From Microbispora bryophytorum (GTDB taxonomy: Bacteria; Actinomycetota; Actinomycetes; Streptosporangiales; Streptosporangiaceae): 64,000 nucleotides of DNA. The notes beneath the pieces were generated by a model. That model saw nothing but the letters and a program-made list of their open reading frames with translations. It was not told the DNA's origin and did no database searches. Positions 27,124 to 38,049 of the stretch are shown here, piece after piece. The translations under genes were made by a program, and so were the position numbers. Within the stretch, counting starts at the first letter, position 1; each line of letters opens with the position of its first letter. The stretch is taken from NCBI RefSeq assembly GCF_006874465.1, contig NZ_VIRL01000009.1:186001-250000 (forward strand), in the 5' to 3' direction.

Positions 27124-29172
27124 ATGATCGGACGCATTCCCATCCAGGACATCCAGCCCGTCGTCGACTGCGGCCAGTGGCCCGCAAAGGCCGCCGCGGG
27201 AGAGACCTTCGAGATCGGCGCGACGGTGTTCCGCGAAGGGCACGACGCGGTCGCCGCCGGCGTGGTGCTGATCGACCCGGGCGGCACGCCGGGCCGGATG
27301 CTGCCCATGCGCGAGGTCGCGCCCGGCACCGACCGGTGGAGCGTGGAGGTGACGCTGCCCGCCGAGGGCCTCTGGCAGTTCCGCGTGGAGGCCTGGAGTG
27401 ATCCGATCGCCACCTGGATACACGACGCGGGCATCAAGATCCCGCGCGATCTGGACGCCGAGCTGATGTGCGAGGAGGGCGCCCGGCTGTTCGAGCGGGC
27501 GGCCAAGGGCGTGCGGGCGGCGGACTGCGCGGCGGCGGAGGCGGGCGGCTCCTGCGGGCACCGGGCCGCGCTGCTGGCCCTCGCGGCCCGCCTGCGGGAC
27601 GAGGCGGTGGACCCCAGGGCGCGCTTCGCGGTGACCCAGCTGCCCGAGACGGCCGCGCTGATCGCCGCGCACCCGCTGCGCGACCTGCTCACCCGGTCGG
27701 GCCGCAACCGCGTACGGGTGGACCGGCGGCGGGCGCTGTTCGGCTCCTGGTACGAGTTCTTCCCCCGCTCCGAGGGCGCCATGGTGGGGCAGGAGGGCGT
27801 CGCGCCCAAGCCGGGGACGTTCAGGACGTCGGCCAAGCGGCTCCCGGCGATCGCCCAGATGGGCTTCGACGTGGTCTACCTGCCACCGATCCACCCGATC
27901 GGTACGCAGTTCCGCAAGGGCCGCAACAACACCCTGACCCCCGACCAGTACGACCCCGGGTCGCCCTGGGCCATCGGCGCGCAGGAGGGCGGGCACGACG
28001 CGATCCACCCCGACCTGGGCACGATCGAGGACTTCGACGAGTTCGTCGTCAAGGCGCGCGAGCTGGGCATGGAGGTCGCCCTCGACCTCGCGCTGCAGTG
28101 CTCCCCCGACCACCCCTGGGTCAAGGAACACCCGGAGTGGTTCAACATCCGGGCCGACGGCTCGATCGCGTACGCAGAGAACCCGCCGAAGAAATACCAG
28201 GACATCTACCCCCTGAACTTCGACAAGGACCCCGAGGGGATCTACGTGGAGATCAAGCGGGTGGTCCGGCACTGGATGGACCACGGCGTGCGGATCTTCC
28301 GGGTGGACAACCCGCACACCAAGCCGGTCCGGTTCTGGGAGCGGCTGCTGTCCGACATCGGGGCGACCGACCCCGACGTGCTGTTCCTCGCCGAGGCGTT
28401 CACCCGCCCGCCCATGCTGCGCGCGCTCGCCAAGGTGGGGTTCCACCAGTCGTACACGTACTTCACCTGGCGCAACTCCAAGCCCGAGGTGGAGGAGTAT
28501 CTGCGGGAGCTGTCCCACGAGACCTCGCACTACCTGCGGCCCAACCTGTTCGTCAACACGCCCGACATCCTGCACGAGTACCTCCAGCACGGGGGCGTGC
28601 CGGCGTTCAAGATCCGGGCGGTCCTGGCCGCGCTGATGGCACCCACCTGGGGGGTCTACTCTGGGTATGAGCTGGCCGAGAACGTCCCCGTTCGCCCAGG
28701 CAGCGAGGAGTATCTCGACAGCGAGAAGTACCAGTACAGACCGCGCGACTGGGCCGGCGCGGAGCGTGAGGGCCGCAGCCTTGCCCCGTTCATTACCCAG
28801 CTCAATTTGTTGAGAAGAGCACACCCGGCGCTCCAGGAATTGCGTAACCTACGGTTTCACAACGTCGACCAGCCGAACGTGATCTGCTTCTCCAAGCGGC
28901 TGCCCGGCGCCTATGACACGGCCTCACGACGGCACGGACTAGGCGATGTCGTGCTGGCCGTCGTCAATCTGGACCCACACAACACACATGAGGCGACGGT
29001 TCGGCTCGACATGCCCGCCCTCGGTCTCGACTGGCATGCCGAGTTCGTCGTGGACGACCAACTGTCGGGCGAGTCGTACCGCTGGGGGCAGGCGAACTAC
29101 GTGCGCCTCGACCCGCACGTCCATCCCGCACACATCCTCACGCTCCGCCACGGGTCAGCGCACCGCCCGTGA
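27124..29172 (+). CDS. glgE: Maltose 1-phosphate:glucan maltosyltransferase
   Basis: GlgE (GH13 subfamily 3) extends alpha-1,4-glucan by two glucose units from maltose 1-phosphate. The 682-residue protein begins [17 protein letters not shown], as is typical. The nucleophile is D395 in RVDNPHTKP, the acid/base E424 in FLAEAFTRP, and the [11 protein letters not shown] stretch is a family hallmark. ATG 27124 is preferred to GTG 27118. It heads a four-gene cluster with treS, maltokinase and glgB, so the whole pathway from trehalose to branched glucan is here. Confidence 0.96.
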   Translation: MIGRIPIQDIQPVVDCGQWPAKAAAGETFEIGATVFREGHDAVAAGVVLIDPGGTPGRMLPMREVAPGTDRWSVEVTLPAEGLWQFRVEAWSDPIATWIHDAGIKIPRDLDAELMCEEGARLFERAAKGVRAADCAAAEAGGSCGHRAALLALAARLRDEAVDPRARFAVTQLPETAALIAAHPLRDLLTRSGRNRVRVDRRRALFGSWYEFFPRSEGAMVGQEGVAPKPGTFRTSAKRLPAIAQMGFDVVYLPPIHPIGTQFRKGRNNTLTPDQYDPGSPWAIGAQEGGHDAIHPDLGTIEDFDEFVVKARELGMEVALDLALQCSPDHPWVKEHPEWFNIRADGSIAYAENPPKKYQDIYPLNFDKDPEGIYVEIKRVVRHWMDHGVRIFRVDNPHTKPVRFWERLLSDIGATDPDVLFLAEAFTRPPMLRALAKVGFHQSYTYFTWRNSKPEVEEYLRELSHETSHYLRPNLFVNTPDILHEYLQHGGVPAFKIRAVLAALMAPTWGVYSGYELAENVPVRPGSEEYLDSEKYQYRPRDWAGAEREGRSLAPFITQLNLLRRAHPALQELRNLRFHNVDQPNVICFSKRLPGAYDTASRRHGLGDVVLAVVNLDPHNTHEATVRLDMPALGLDWHAEFVVDDQLSGESYRWGQANYVRLDPHVHPAHILTLRHGSAHRP

Positions 29173-29203
29173 GCGCAGCTCGGCACATCCGGGGAGTCAA
29201 AAG

Positions 29204-31041
<1,838 letters not shown>

Positions 31042-31045
<4 letters not shown>

Positions 31046-32391
31046 CGACTTCACTTCAGGGACTCCTGGCCGGCTGGATCACCGGACAACGGTGGTTCGC
31101 CGGCAAGGGGCGCGCCATCGACGACCTGTCCATCGACTCCGAGATCGAGATCGCCTCCGGTGAGCCGGCGCTGCTCCATCTGATCGTGTGCGTGCGGCAG
31201 GGGGAGCGCCGCACGCGTTACCAGATCCCGGTCGGGCTGCGCGAGCACCTGCCCGACCGGCTCGGTCACGTCCGGATCGGCACCTGCCGCCGGGCCGGCC
31301 GTGAGGTCGAGGTGTACGACGCGCTGCACGACTCCACCCTGACGGGGCACCTGCTGGAGGGGATGGCCGCCGGCCGCCGGTTCGACGGCCTGGGCTTCCA
31401 CCTCGCGCACGGGGCGCAGATCGACACCTCGCAACGCAGCCTCGTGCTGACCGCCGAGCAGTCGAACACCTCGCTGGTGTACGGCGACGCGTACATATTC
31501 AAGCTGTTCCGCCAGCTGAACCCGGGGGTCAACCCCGAGCTGGAGATCATCACGGCGCTCGCGGACGCGGGCTCGGCCCATGTGGCCAAGCCGTACGGCT
31601 GGATCGAGACCGAGCTCCAGGGCGAGCCGACCACCTTGGCGATCATGCAGGAGTACCTGCAGAACGCCAACGAGGGCTGGTCGATGGCGCTGACGAGCGT
31701 GCGCGACCTCTACGCGTGCCCCGAGGGCATGCCGGCGCAGGACGCCGGAGGCGACTTCGCCGCCGAGGCGCGGCGGCTCGGGCTGGCCACCGCACAGGTG
31801 CACCGCGAGCTCGCGCGGGCCTTCCCCACGGGGACGATCGAGCCGCCCGAGATCAAACGGATGACCGAGCGGTTCCGCCGCCGCCTGGACAGGGCGGTCA
31901 GCGAGGTGCCGGACCTCGGCGAGCACGCCGCCGTGGCCGCCGAGGCGTTCGACCGGCTGGCCGATCTCGGTCACGACATCCCGGTGCAACGGGTGCACGG
32001 CGACTACCACCTCGGCCAGGTCATGCGGACCATGACCGACTGGGTGGTGCTCGACTTCGAGGGCGAGCCGGGCCAGCCGCTGGCCGAGCGGCGGGCGCCC
32101 GACTCGCCGCTGCGCGACGTGGCGGGCATGCTGCGCTCGTTCGAATACGCCGCACGGCACCTGCTGGCCGGCCGCCCCGACGCCGAGAACCTGGAGAACC
32201 GGGCCGGGGAGTGGGCGGAGCGCAACCGGGCCGCGTTCCTGGCCGGCTACTCGGAGGGCGGCGGGCGCATCCGCGGCGACGACGCCGTGCTGCTGCGCGC
32301 GCTCGAACTGAGCAAGGCCGTGTACGAGGTCGTCTACGAGGCACGCAACCGCCCCTCGTGGCTGCCCATCCCGCTCGCGGCTTTTCGCTGA
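31042..32391 (+). CDS. mak: Maltokinase
   Basis: Maltokinase phosphorylates maltose with ATP to maltose 1-phosphate, the GlgE substrate. The 449-residue protein shows the N-terminal cap start [15 protein letters not shown], and kinase motifs similar to aminoglycoside phosphotransferases: [10 protein letters not shown] (about 318-327, catalytic Asp) and [17 protein letters not shown] (about 334-350, metal-binding DFE). GTG 31042 has a perfect AAGGAGGA upstream and overlaps the treS stop. In some actinomycetes this domain is fused to TreS; here they are separate but coupled. Confidence 0.95.
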
Positions 32392-32438
32392 CAAGATCGG
32401 GGTGTTCGGAGGGGTACATCTAGGGCAGGTTGGGCGAC

Positions 32439-34676
32439 ATGGACTTGGACCGGCTGGCGGGGGGCGCTCACCACGACCCCCACTCCATATTGGGGGCCCA
32501 TCCCGGGCCCGACGGCGTGACGATCAGGGCCCTGCGCCCTTTCGCCGAGAAGGTCGAGGTGCTGGCCGACGGGTCGGCGCACGAGATGAGCCATCTCGCG
32601 TTCGGGGTGTTCGAGGTGACGCTGCCCGGCGTCGACAAGGTCCCCGACTATCGCCTGCGCATCACCTATCCCGACGCGCCGTCGTACGAGACGGACGATC
32701 CGTACCGGCACTGGCCGACCCTGGGCGAGCTGGACCTCCACCTGATCGGTGAGGGCCGGCACGAGCGGCTGTGGGAGGTGCTCGGGGCGCGGGTGACACG
32801 TCACGAGGACGTGGACGGGACGGCCTTCTCGGTCTGGGCGCCGAACGCGCAGGGCGTGCGGGTGATCGGCGACTTCAACCACTGGAACGGGGCCGCCCAC
32901 CCCATGCGCTCGCTCGGCCGGACGGGCGTGTGGGAGCTGTTCCTCCCGGAGATCGGCGAGGGCACGCGGTACAAGTTCCAGATCCTCGGCCTCGACGGGA
33001 TCTGGCGGGAGAAGGCCGACCCGATGGCCCGCCGCACCGAGGTGCCCCCGGCGACCGCCAGCATCGTCGAGAGGTCCGCGTACGAGTGGCGCGACGAGGA
33101 GTGGATGGCCGCCCGGCCGTCCCGCGACGCCCTCGCCGAGCCGATGAGCACCTACGAGGTGCACCTGGGCTCGTGGCGGCCCGGCCTGTCCTACCGCGAC
33201 CTCGCCCGCGAGCTGGTCGGCTATGTCACGGACATGGGGTTCACCCACGTGGAGTTCATGCCGGTCGCCGAGCACCCCTTCGGCGGCTCGTGGGGCTACC
33301 AGGTGACCTCCTACTACGCCCCGACCTCGCGATTCGGCTCCCCCGACGACTTCCGCCACCTCGTTGACGAGCTGCACCGCGCCGGCGTCGGCGTCGTCGT
33401 GGACTGGGTGCCGGCGCACTTCCCGATGGACGAGTGGGCGCTGGCCCGCTTCGACGGCACGCCGCTCTACGAGCACGCCGACCCCGCCCGCGGCACCCAC
33501 CCCGACTGGGGCACCTACGTCTTCGACTTCGGCCGCAACGAGGTGCGCAACTTCCTCGTGGCCAACGCGCTCTACTGGCTCAAGGAGTTCCACGTCGACG
33601 GCCTGCGGGTGGACGCCGTGGCCTCGATGCTCTACCTCGACTACTCACGGCGTGAGGGCGAGTGGACCACCAACGTGCACGGCGGCAGGGAGAACCTCGA
33701 CGCGATCGAGTTCCTCAAGGAGATGAACTCCGTCGTCTACCGCGAGGAGCCGGGCATCGTGACGATCGCGGAGGAGTCGACCGCCTGGCCCGGCGTGTCG
33801 CGGCCCGTCCACCTCGGCGGGCTCGGCTTCGGCTTCAAATGGAACATGGGCTGGATGCACGACTCGCTCAGCTACATGTCCCGTGAGCCGGTCTACCGGC
33901 AGTATCACCACCACCAGGTGACGTTCTCCCTGATGTACGCCTTCTCGGAGAACTTCGTGCTGCCGCTGTCGCACGACGAGGTCGTCCACCTCAAGGGGTC
34001 GCTGCTGGGCAAGATGCCGGGCGACGAGTGGCAGCGCTTCGCCAACCTGCGCGCGCTGTACGGCTTCATGTGGGCCCACCCCGGCAAGCAGCTGCTGTTC
34101 ATGGGCGGCGAGTTCGGCCAGGGGGCCGAGTGGTCGGAGGCGAACGGCCTCGACTGGTGGGTGCTGGACTTCGACTACCACCAGGGCGTACGCCGCCTGG
34201 TGAAGGACCTGAACCGCGTCTACCGTGACTCGCCCGCGCTGTACTCGCGCGACAACACCCACGAGGGCTTCCGCTGGATCGACGCCGACGACGCCCCGGG
34301 CAACGTGCTGTCGTTCCTGCGCTACGGCGCGGACGGCTCGGTGCTGGCCTGCGTCGCCAACTTCTCCGGCGCCCCGCACGACGACTACCACCTCGGCCTG
34401 CCCACCCCCGGGCGCTGGGAGGAGATCCTCAACACCGACGCGTACGAGTACGCCGGGAGCGGCGTCGGCAACATGGGCGCGGTCGAGTCGGTCGAGGAGC
34501 CGCGGCACGGGCTGCCCTGCTCGGCCCGGCTGCGCGTGCCGCCGCTCGGCGTCGTCTGGCTGCGGCCGGTGGAGAGCCCCACGGCCGTGAGCCCCGAGAT
34601 GGACGAGACGGCGGAGAAGCCGGAGGCCGCGGCGGGCACCGAGCCCGAACCCGAGGGCCTGGTCGCCGAGCTCTGA
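32439..34676 (+). CDS. glgB: 1,4-alpha-glucan branching enzyme
   Basis: GlgB introduces alpha-1,6 branches into the glucan made by GlgE. The 745-residue protein has a family N-terminal module ([16 protein letters not shown]), a CBM48 part ([22 protein letters not shown]) and a GH13 catalytic domain with D392 (LRVDAVASM), E445 (TIAEEST) and D513 (LSHDEVV). ATG 32439 or a TTG at 32430 may be the start. The C-terminus extends beyond the normal end (VWLRPVE) with an acidic tail of about 35 residues. The stretch coding for [15 protein letters not shown] is duplicated at 36149. Confidence 0.95.
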   Translation: MDLDRLAGGAHHDPHSILGAHPGPDGVTIRALRPFAEKVEVLADGSAHEMSHLAFGVFEVTLPGVDKVPDYRLRITYPDAPSYETDDPYRHWPTLGELDLHLIGEGRHERLWEVLGARVTRHEDVDGTAFSVWAPNAQGVRVIGDFNHWNGAAHPMRSLGRTGVWELFLPEIGEGTRYKFQILGLDGIWREKADPMARRTEVPPATASIVERSAYEWRDEEWMAARPSRDALAEPMSTYEVHLGSWRPGLSYRDLARELVGYVTDMGFTHVEFMPVAEHPFGGSWGYQVTSYYAPTSRFGSPDDFRHLVDELHRAGVGVVVDWVPAHFPMDEWALARFDGTPLYEHADPARGTHPDWGTYVFDFGRNEVRNFLVANALYWLKEFHVDGLRVDAVASMLYLDYSRREGEWTTNVHGGRENLDAIEFLKEMNSVVYREEPGIVTIAEESTAWPGVSRPVHLGGLGFGFKWNMGWMHDSLSYMSREPVYRQYHHHQVTFSLMYAFSENFVLPLSHDEVVHLKGSLLGKMPGDEWQRFANLRALYGFMWAHPGKQLLFMGGEFGQGAEWSEANGLDWWVLDFDYHQGVRRLVKDLNRVYRDSPALYSRDNTHEGFRWIDADDAPGNVLSFLRYGADGSVLACVANFSGAPHDDYHLGLPTPGRWEEILNTDAYEYAGSGVGNMGAVESVEEPRHGLPCSARLRVPPLGVVWLRPVESPTAVSPEMDETAEKPEAAAGTEPEPEGLVAEL
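34534..34579 (+). repeat. 46-bp direct repeat, glgB copy
   Basis: These 46 bases inside the 3' end of glgB are identical to 36149-36194. They code for the last conserved residues of GlgB ([16 protein letters not shown]). Two direct copies 1,615 bp apart bracket a TetR gene and a hemerythrin-like gene. Confidence 0.9.
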
Positions 34677-34749
34677 CGCACGGCCGAAGTGGACGAGGCG
34701 GGCCCGGGAAAGGCCGGTCAGACCGTGCCGACCACCGCCGATTCGCGGC

Positions 34750-34775
34750 CCGCTCGGCCCGCGCGGGCCGAGCGG
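34750..34775. terminator. Perfect 26-bp palindrome between glgB and TetR
   Basis: Bases 34750-34775 read the same on both strands (arms CCGCTCGGCCCGC and GCGGGCCGAGCGG). The element lies in the 124-bp gap between convergent genes and would form a very stable hairpin in either transcript, so a bidirectional terminator is likely. Confidence 0.75.
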
Positions 34776-34800
34776 CCGTTCGCGCGGCCGAAGGTGAGGC

Positions 34801-35415
34801 TCACGGCTCTTTCAGCAGCGCCTCCTTGGCCGAGGCGGCGAGCCATCTCTCCGCGCGTTCGAAGTCCCAGCCGCGTTCGCCGACGAGAAGGAACCAGGAG
34901 CGCTGCCCCAGGTAGAACCAGAGGACGTCGAGGGCCGAGGCGCGGTCCAGTTCAGGACGGAGAGCGTCCAGCTTCACCAGCCGGTCGGCCACCACGGCGA
35001 GCGCGTTGAGATATTCGCCGTTGGCCTTCTCGGTCACCTCGACGCCGGACGCCTCTCCCAGACCGCCGTGGAGCAGCCCGAACAGGACGTCCCAGTGCCG
35101 TTCGTGGGTGGCGCGGGTGCCGGCCGCGGTGATGTCGACGATCTCACGGGGATCCGTCGCCGCGACCGCCGCCTTGAGGGTGTCGGTAACGCGCCGGTCG
35201 TGCACCGCCGGGGCCAGGATCTCCGCCAGGATGGCTGCCTTGCCGCCCGCGCTGCTGTACACCGTCTGCACCGCCACCTGCGCCGCTTTGGCGATCTGCG
35301 ACACCGTCACGGCGGTGTACCCGTGCGCGGTGAAGAGGTCCCGGGCGGCGCCGATGATGGCACGGCGGGTGTCGGCGGCGGCGTCGGCGCGACGCGGAGA
35401 GTGATACCTGTTCAC
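34801..35415 (-). CDS. TetR-family regulator
   Basis: The 204-residue protein has an N-terminal TetR helix-turn-helix (TRRAIIGAARDLFTAHGY..., then VTVSQIAKAAQVAVQTVYSSAGGKAAIL, about 37-64) and a Trp-rich C-terminal ligand domain. Start GTG 35415 has only a weak upstream GCGGG. It diverges from the hemerythrin-like gene with a 50-bp gap, which suggests direct control of it. A GAAGCTTC palindrome at 35444-35451 in that gap may be part of the operator. Confidence 0.88.
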   Translation of the reverse strand: MNRYHSPRRADAAADTRRAIIGAARDLFTAHGYTAVTVSQIAKAAQVAVQTVYSSAGGKAAILAEILAPAVHDRRVTDTLKAAVAATDPREIVDITAAGTRATHERHWDVLFGLLHGGLGEASGVEVTEKANGEYLNALAVVADRLVKLDALRPELDRASALDVLWFYLGQRSWFLLVGERGWDFERAERWLAASAKEALLKEP

Positions 35416-35465
35416 CCCGCAATAGTAGAAGTGTCTGTTGACTGAAGCTTCCTCTAATCAATAGT

Positions 35466-36104
35466 GTGCCGCTCGTGCAAAATTCAACTACTGAGCCCGT
35501 AGCGGTCATCGAAACCCGCCTCGCCCACGACACCCACCGCGCCGCCTCGGCACTGCTGGCCGACGCCGCCGAGCGGCCCTCGGTCCCCGGCGCGGCCCTC
35601 ACCGAGCTGCGCGACTTCCTGGTGGCCAACCTGCACCACCACCACGAGAGCGAAGACCGGGAGCTGTGGCCCCTGGTCATCGCCGCCTCCTCGGAGCGCG
35701 CCGGGGGACTGGCCGCGCTCAGCACCGAGCACGAGGAGCTCGACGCGGCCCTCGACGCCCTCGGTTCCATGCCGGTCGAGGACGGCGCCGGCCGGGACGC
35801 CCTGGCGAAGGCCGCGAGCGCGGTGCGTGACATCGTTGATCGCCACCTCGCCCATGAGGAGCCCCTCCTGTTCCCTGCGCTGCGCGAGATGTCCCCCGAG
35901 ACGTGGGACGCGTTCTCCGAGCAGGTGATCGCCACCACCCCGCCCGTCGGCGCCCACCTCATGGTCGGCTTCCTTGACCAGGTCGGCACCGCGGAGGAGG
36001 TCGAGATCCTGTTGTCCCGGCTGCCCGGGCCGCTCCAGCAGTTCGTGCCGCAGATGCGCCTTCAGGCGAAGGAGACCTTCGCCGCCCTCGCCCCCGGGAA
36101 GTGA
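35466..36104 (+). CDS. Hemerythrin HHE-domain protein
   Basis: The 212-residue protein has the HHE pattern twice over: ETRLAHDTHRAAS (about 16-28), LHHHHESEDRELWP (about 57-70), STEHEELD (about 86-93) and VDRHLAHEEPLLFP (about 123-136). This predicts a di-iron or heme-free oxygen/NO-binding bundle. GTG 35466 starts the frame; a GTG two bases earlier is out of frame. It is unrelated in detail to the hemerythrin-like gene at 955. It lies inside the interval bounded by the 46-bp direct repeats. Confidence 0.87.
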   Translation: MPLVQNSTTEPVAVIETRLAHDTHRAASALLADAAERPSVPGAALTELRDFLVANLHHHHESEDRELWPLVIAASSERAGGLAALSTEHEELDAALDALGSMPVEDGAGRDALAKAASAVRDIVDRHLAHEEPLLFPALREMSPETWDAFSEQVIATTPPVGAHLMVGFLDQVGTAEEVEILLSRLPGPLQQFVPQMRLQAKETFAALAPGK

Positions 36105-36148
36105 CGGGCGCCTCTCCCCTGTGTGATGACGCGGCGGCAGTATCGGGT

Positions 36149-36194
36149 GCGTGCCGCCGCTCGGCGTCGTCTGGCTGCGGCCGGTGGAGAGCCC
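36149..36194 (+). repeat. 46-bp direct repeat, stray copy of the glgB 3' end
   Basis: This stretch is identical to 34534-34579 and still reads [15 protein letters not shown] in frame, but no gene surrounds it. It lies in the gap between the hemerythrin-like gene and the convergent oxidoreductase. It is best read as a remnant of a duplication or of an insertion that split off an older glgB end. Confidence 0.88.
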
Positions 36195-36204
36195 GACGGG
36201 CGGC

Positions 36205-37188
36205 TCATACCGTGACGACGACCTTTCCGGGGGCGTGCCCCTGCTCCACGTACGCGATGGCCGCCGGGATCTCGCCGAACGAATAACTGCGGTGGACCAC
36301 CGGGGTGACCTTGCCGTCCTCGATGAGTTCGGTCAGCCGCATCAGGTCGCCCCGGATGTTCCCGGCGCCGACCACCTGGGTCATGACCACGCGCTGGGAC
36401 ACGAACGGCGACACCGCGAGCGTCGCGAGAGTGTGGCCGACGGGTTGCAGCCACCGTCCGGCCGGCCCGCCGACGACGACGTGCGTCCCCCGGGGCTTCA
36501 GCACCCGCGCGCAGGCCCGCAGCGAGCGGGTGCCCGCGATGTCGAGCAGCAGGTCATGGCGCGGCCCGCGCCGGGTGAAGTCCTCCTTCGTGTAGTCGAC
36601 GACCTCGTCCGCGCCGATCGACCGCACCAGGTCGGCGTTCCGCCCGCTGCACACACCGGTGACCTCGGCGCCGAACGCCTTGGCGAGCTGCACGGCGAAC
36701 GTCCCCACACCACCCGAGGCCCCGTTCACGAGAACGGCGTGGCCCGCCTGGACCCCTCCCTGGTCGAGCGCCATCAGCGCGGTGACGGCCGCCAGCGGCA
36801 CCGCGGCCGCCTGCTCGAACGACAGGTTCTCCGGCTTGCGGGCCAGCGCGCTCTCCGGCACGCACACGTACTCGGCGAAGCCGCCCTGGGTGAGCAGCGC
36901 GAACACCTCGTCGCCCGGGCGGAACCCCGTGACGCCCGCGCCGACCGCCTCGACCTGTCCCGCCACGTCGGCGCCCAGGATGCCGATTCGCGGCCCGCGC
37001 GGGCCGAGCGTGCCGCCCATCAGCCGCGCGGCGTACGGCTCGCCTCGCATGTGGTGCCAGTCGTACGGCTGGACGGAGGTGGCGCGCACCCGGACCAGCA
37101 CCTCGCCGGGGCCGGGCACGGGGGTGCCGACGTCGGTGAGCTCCAGGACGTCGGGCGGACCGTACGAGCGCAGGACGTAGGCCTTCAT
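36205..37188 (-). CDS. Zinc-independent MDR oxidoreductase (quinone reductase-like)
   Basis: The 327-residue protein belongs to the medium-chain dehydrogenase/reductase superfamily, NADPH:quinone reductase branch. It begins MKAYVLRSYGPPDVLEL, has the GroES-like part with GADVAGQVEAVGAGVTGFRPGDEVF, and the nucleotide-binding motif NGASGGVGTFAVQLAKAFGA (about 150-169). The structural-zinc cysteines are missing, as in this branch. ATG 37188 has a strong GAGGAG upstream. It diverges from the DUF2306 gene across a 25-bp palindrome. Confidence 0.9.
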   Translation of the reverse strand: MKAYVLRSYGPPDVLELTDVGTPVPGPGEVLVRVRATSVQPYDWHHMRGEPYAARLMGGTLGPRGPRIGILGADVAGQVEAVGAGVTGFRPGDEVFALLTQGGFAEYVCVPESALARKPENLSFEQAAAVPLAAVTALMALDQGGVQAGHAVLVNGASGGVGTFAVQLAKAFGAEVTGVCSGRNADLVRSIGADEVVDYTKEDFTRRGPRHDLLLDIAGTRSLRACARVLKPRGTHVVVGGPAGRWLQPVGHTLATLAVSPFVSQRVVMTQVVGAGNIRGDLMRLTELIEDGKVTPVVHRSYSFGEIPAAIAYVEQGHAPGKVVVTV

Positions 37189-37266
37189 GGGATTCTCCTC
37201 GTCACCTCGGCGGTGGGGAGTGCCAGCGTAAGAAGCGCCGCGCGCAGGGCGTATCAGCCGAAAGTA

Positions 37267-37291
37267 CGCCCGATCGGCAGCCGATCGGGCG
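37267..37291. promoter_or_regulatory. 25-bp palindrome in a divergent promoter
   Basis: CGCCCGATCGGC and GCCGATCGGGCG form 12-bp perfect arms around a single base. The element lies midway between the MDR oxidoreductase start (37188) and the DUF2306 start (37351). It is a candidate operator for both; a hairpin role is less likely because no gene ends here. Confidence 0.6.
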
Positions 37292-37350
37292 GGGCGGATC
37301 AGGCCGTTCCGCCGATGAACCGCCGCCCCCTCGGGGGCCACGATCGGCGC

Positions 37351-38049
37351 ATGACCGAATCGACACAACGGCCCACGCTCGCGCGGAGCGGCGCGTCGGG
37401 CCGCAACCGCAGGGCGGGGTGGCTCGTGCCCACCGCGCTGATCGCGCTCAGCGCCGTCCCGGCGATCGCCGGCTCCACCCGGCTGGGGCAACTGGCCGGC
37501 GGCGGGCCGATCACCCAGGACAGCGCCAGGTATTTCGCGACGCCCGCGCCCGTCGTCGCGCACATCGTCTCCGTCACCCTCTTCAGCGTCCTGGGGGCCC
37601 TCCAGTTCGCCCACGGACTACGCCGCCGCAGGCCCGCCTGGCATCGCGCCGCCGGGCGGCTCGTGGTTCCGTCCGGGCTCGTCAGCGCGTTCTCAGGTCT
37701 GTGGATGACGCTGTTCTATCCCCCGTTGCAGAACGACAGCGCCCTCCTCGTGGGCCTGCGGCTGGTGTTCGGCACCCTCATGATCGTGTCTCTCGTCCTC
37801 GGCTTCGCGGCGATCCGGCGCCGGGACGTCGCCCGTCACCGCGCGTGGATGACGCGGGGCTACGCGATCGGCATGGGCGCGGGCACCCAGTTGCTGACCG
37901 TCGGTCCCTGGATGGCGCTGGCCGGCGAGCCCGGCCCGCTCCCCCGGGCGCTGCTGATGGGCGCCGGGTGGGTGATCAACCTCGTCGTCGCGGAGTGGGC
38001 CGTCCGTAGAGGCCCCACGCTTCCGGCTCTGTCCCGGGGGGCGAGGTAA
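37351..38049 (+). CDS. DUF2306-type membrane protein
   Basis: The 232-residue protein has about six hydrophobic segments and the DUF2306 look: RRRRPAWHRAAGRLVVPSGLVSAFSGLWMTLFYP (about 92-125) and RDVARHRAWMTRGYAIGMGAG (about 163-183), with conserved His/Arg/Trp. The function of this family is unknown. ATG 37351 has no strong ribosome site. Its last 357 bp are overlapped on the other strand by the open frame of the MFS gene. Confidence 0.8.
   Translation: MTESTQRPTLARSGASGRNRRAGWLVPTALIALSAVPAIAGSTRLGQLAGGGPITQDSARYFATPAPVVAHIVSVTLFSVLGALQFAHGLRRRRPAWHRAAGRLVVPSGLVSAFSGLWMTLFYPPLQNDSALLVGLRLVFGTLMIVSLVLGFAAIRRRDVARHRAWMTRGYAIGMGAGTQLLTVGPWMALAGEPGPLPRALLMGAGWVINLVVAEWAVRRGPTLPALSRGAR

Noticed and set aside
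34580-36148. Mobile island between the 46-bp repeats carrying its own integrase
   Set aside because: Only a TetR and a hemerythrin-like gene are present; no integrase, transposase or excisionase is seen, so mobility is only inferred from the repeats.
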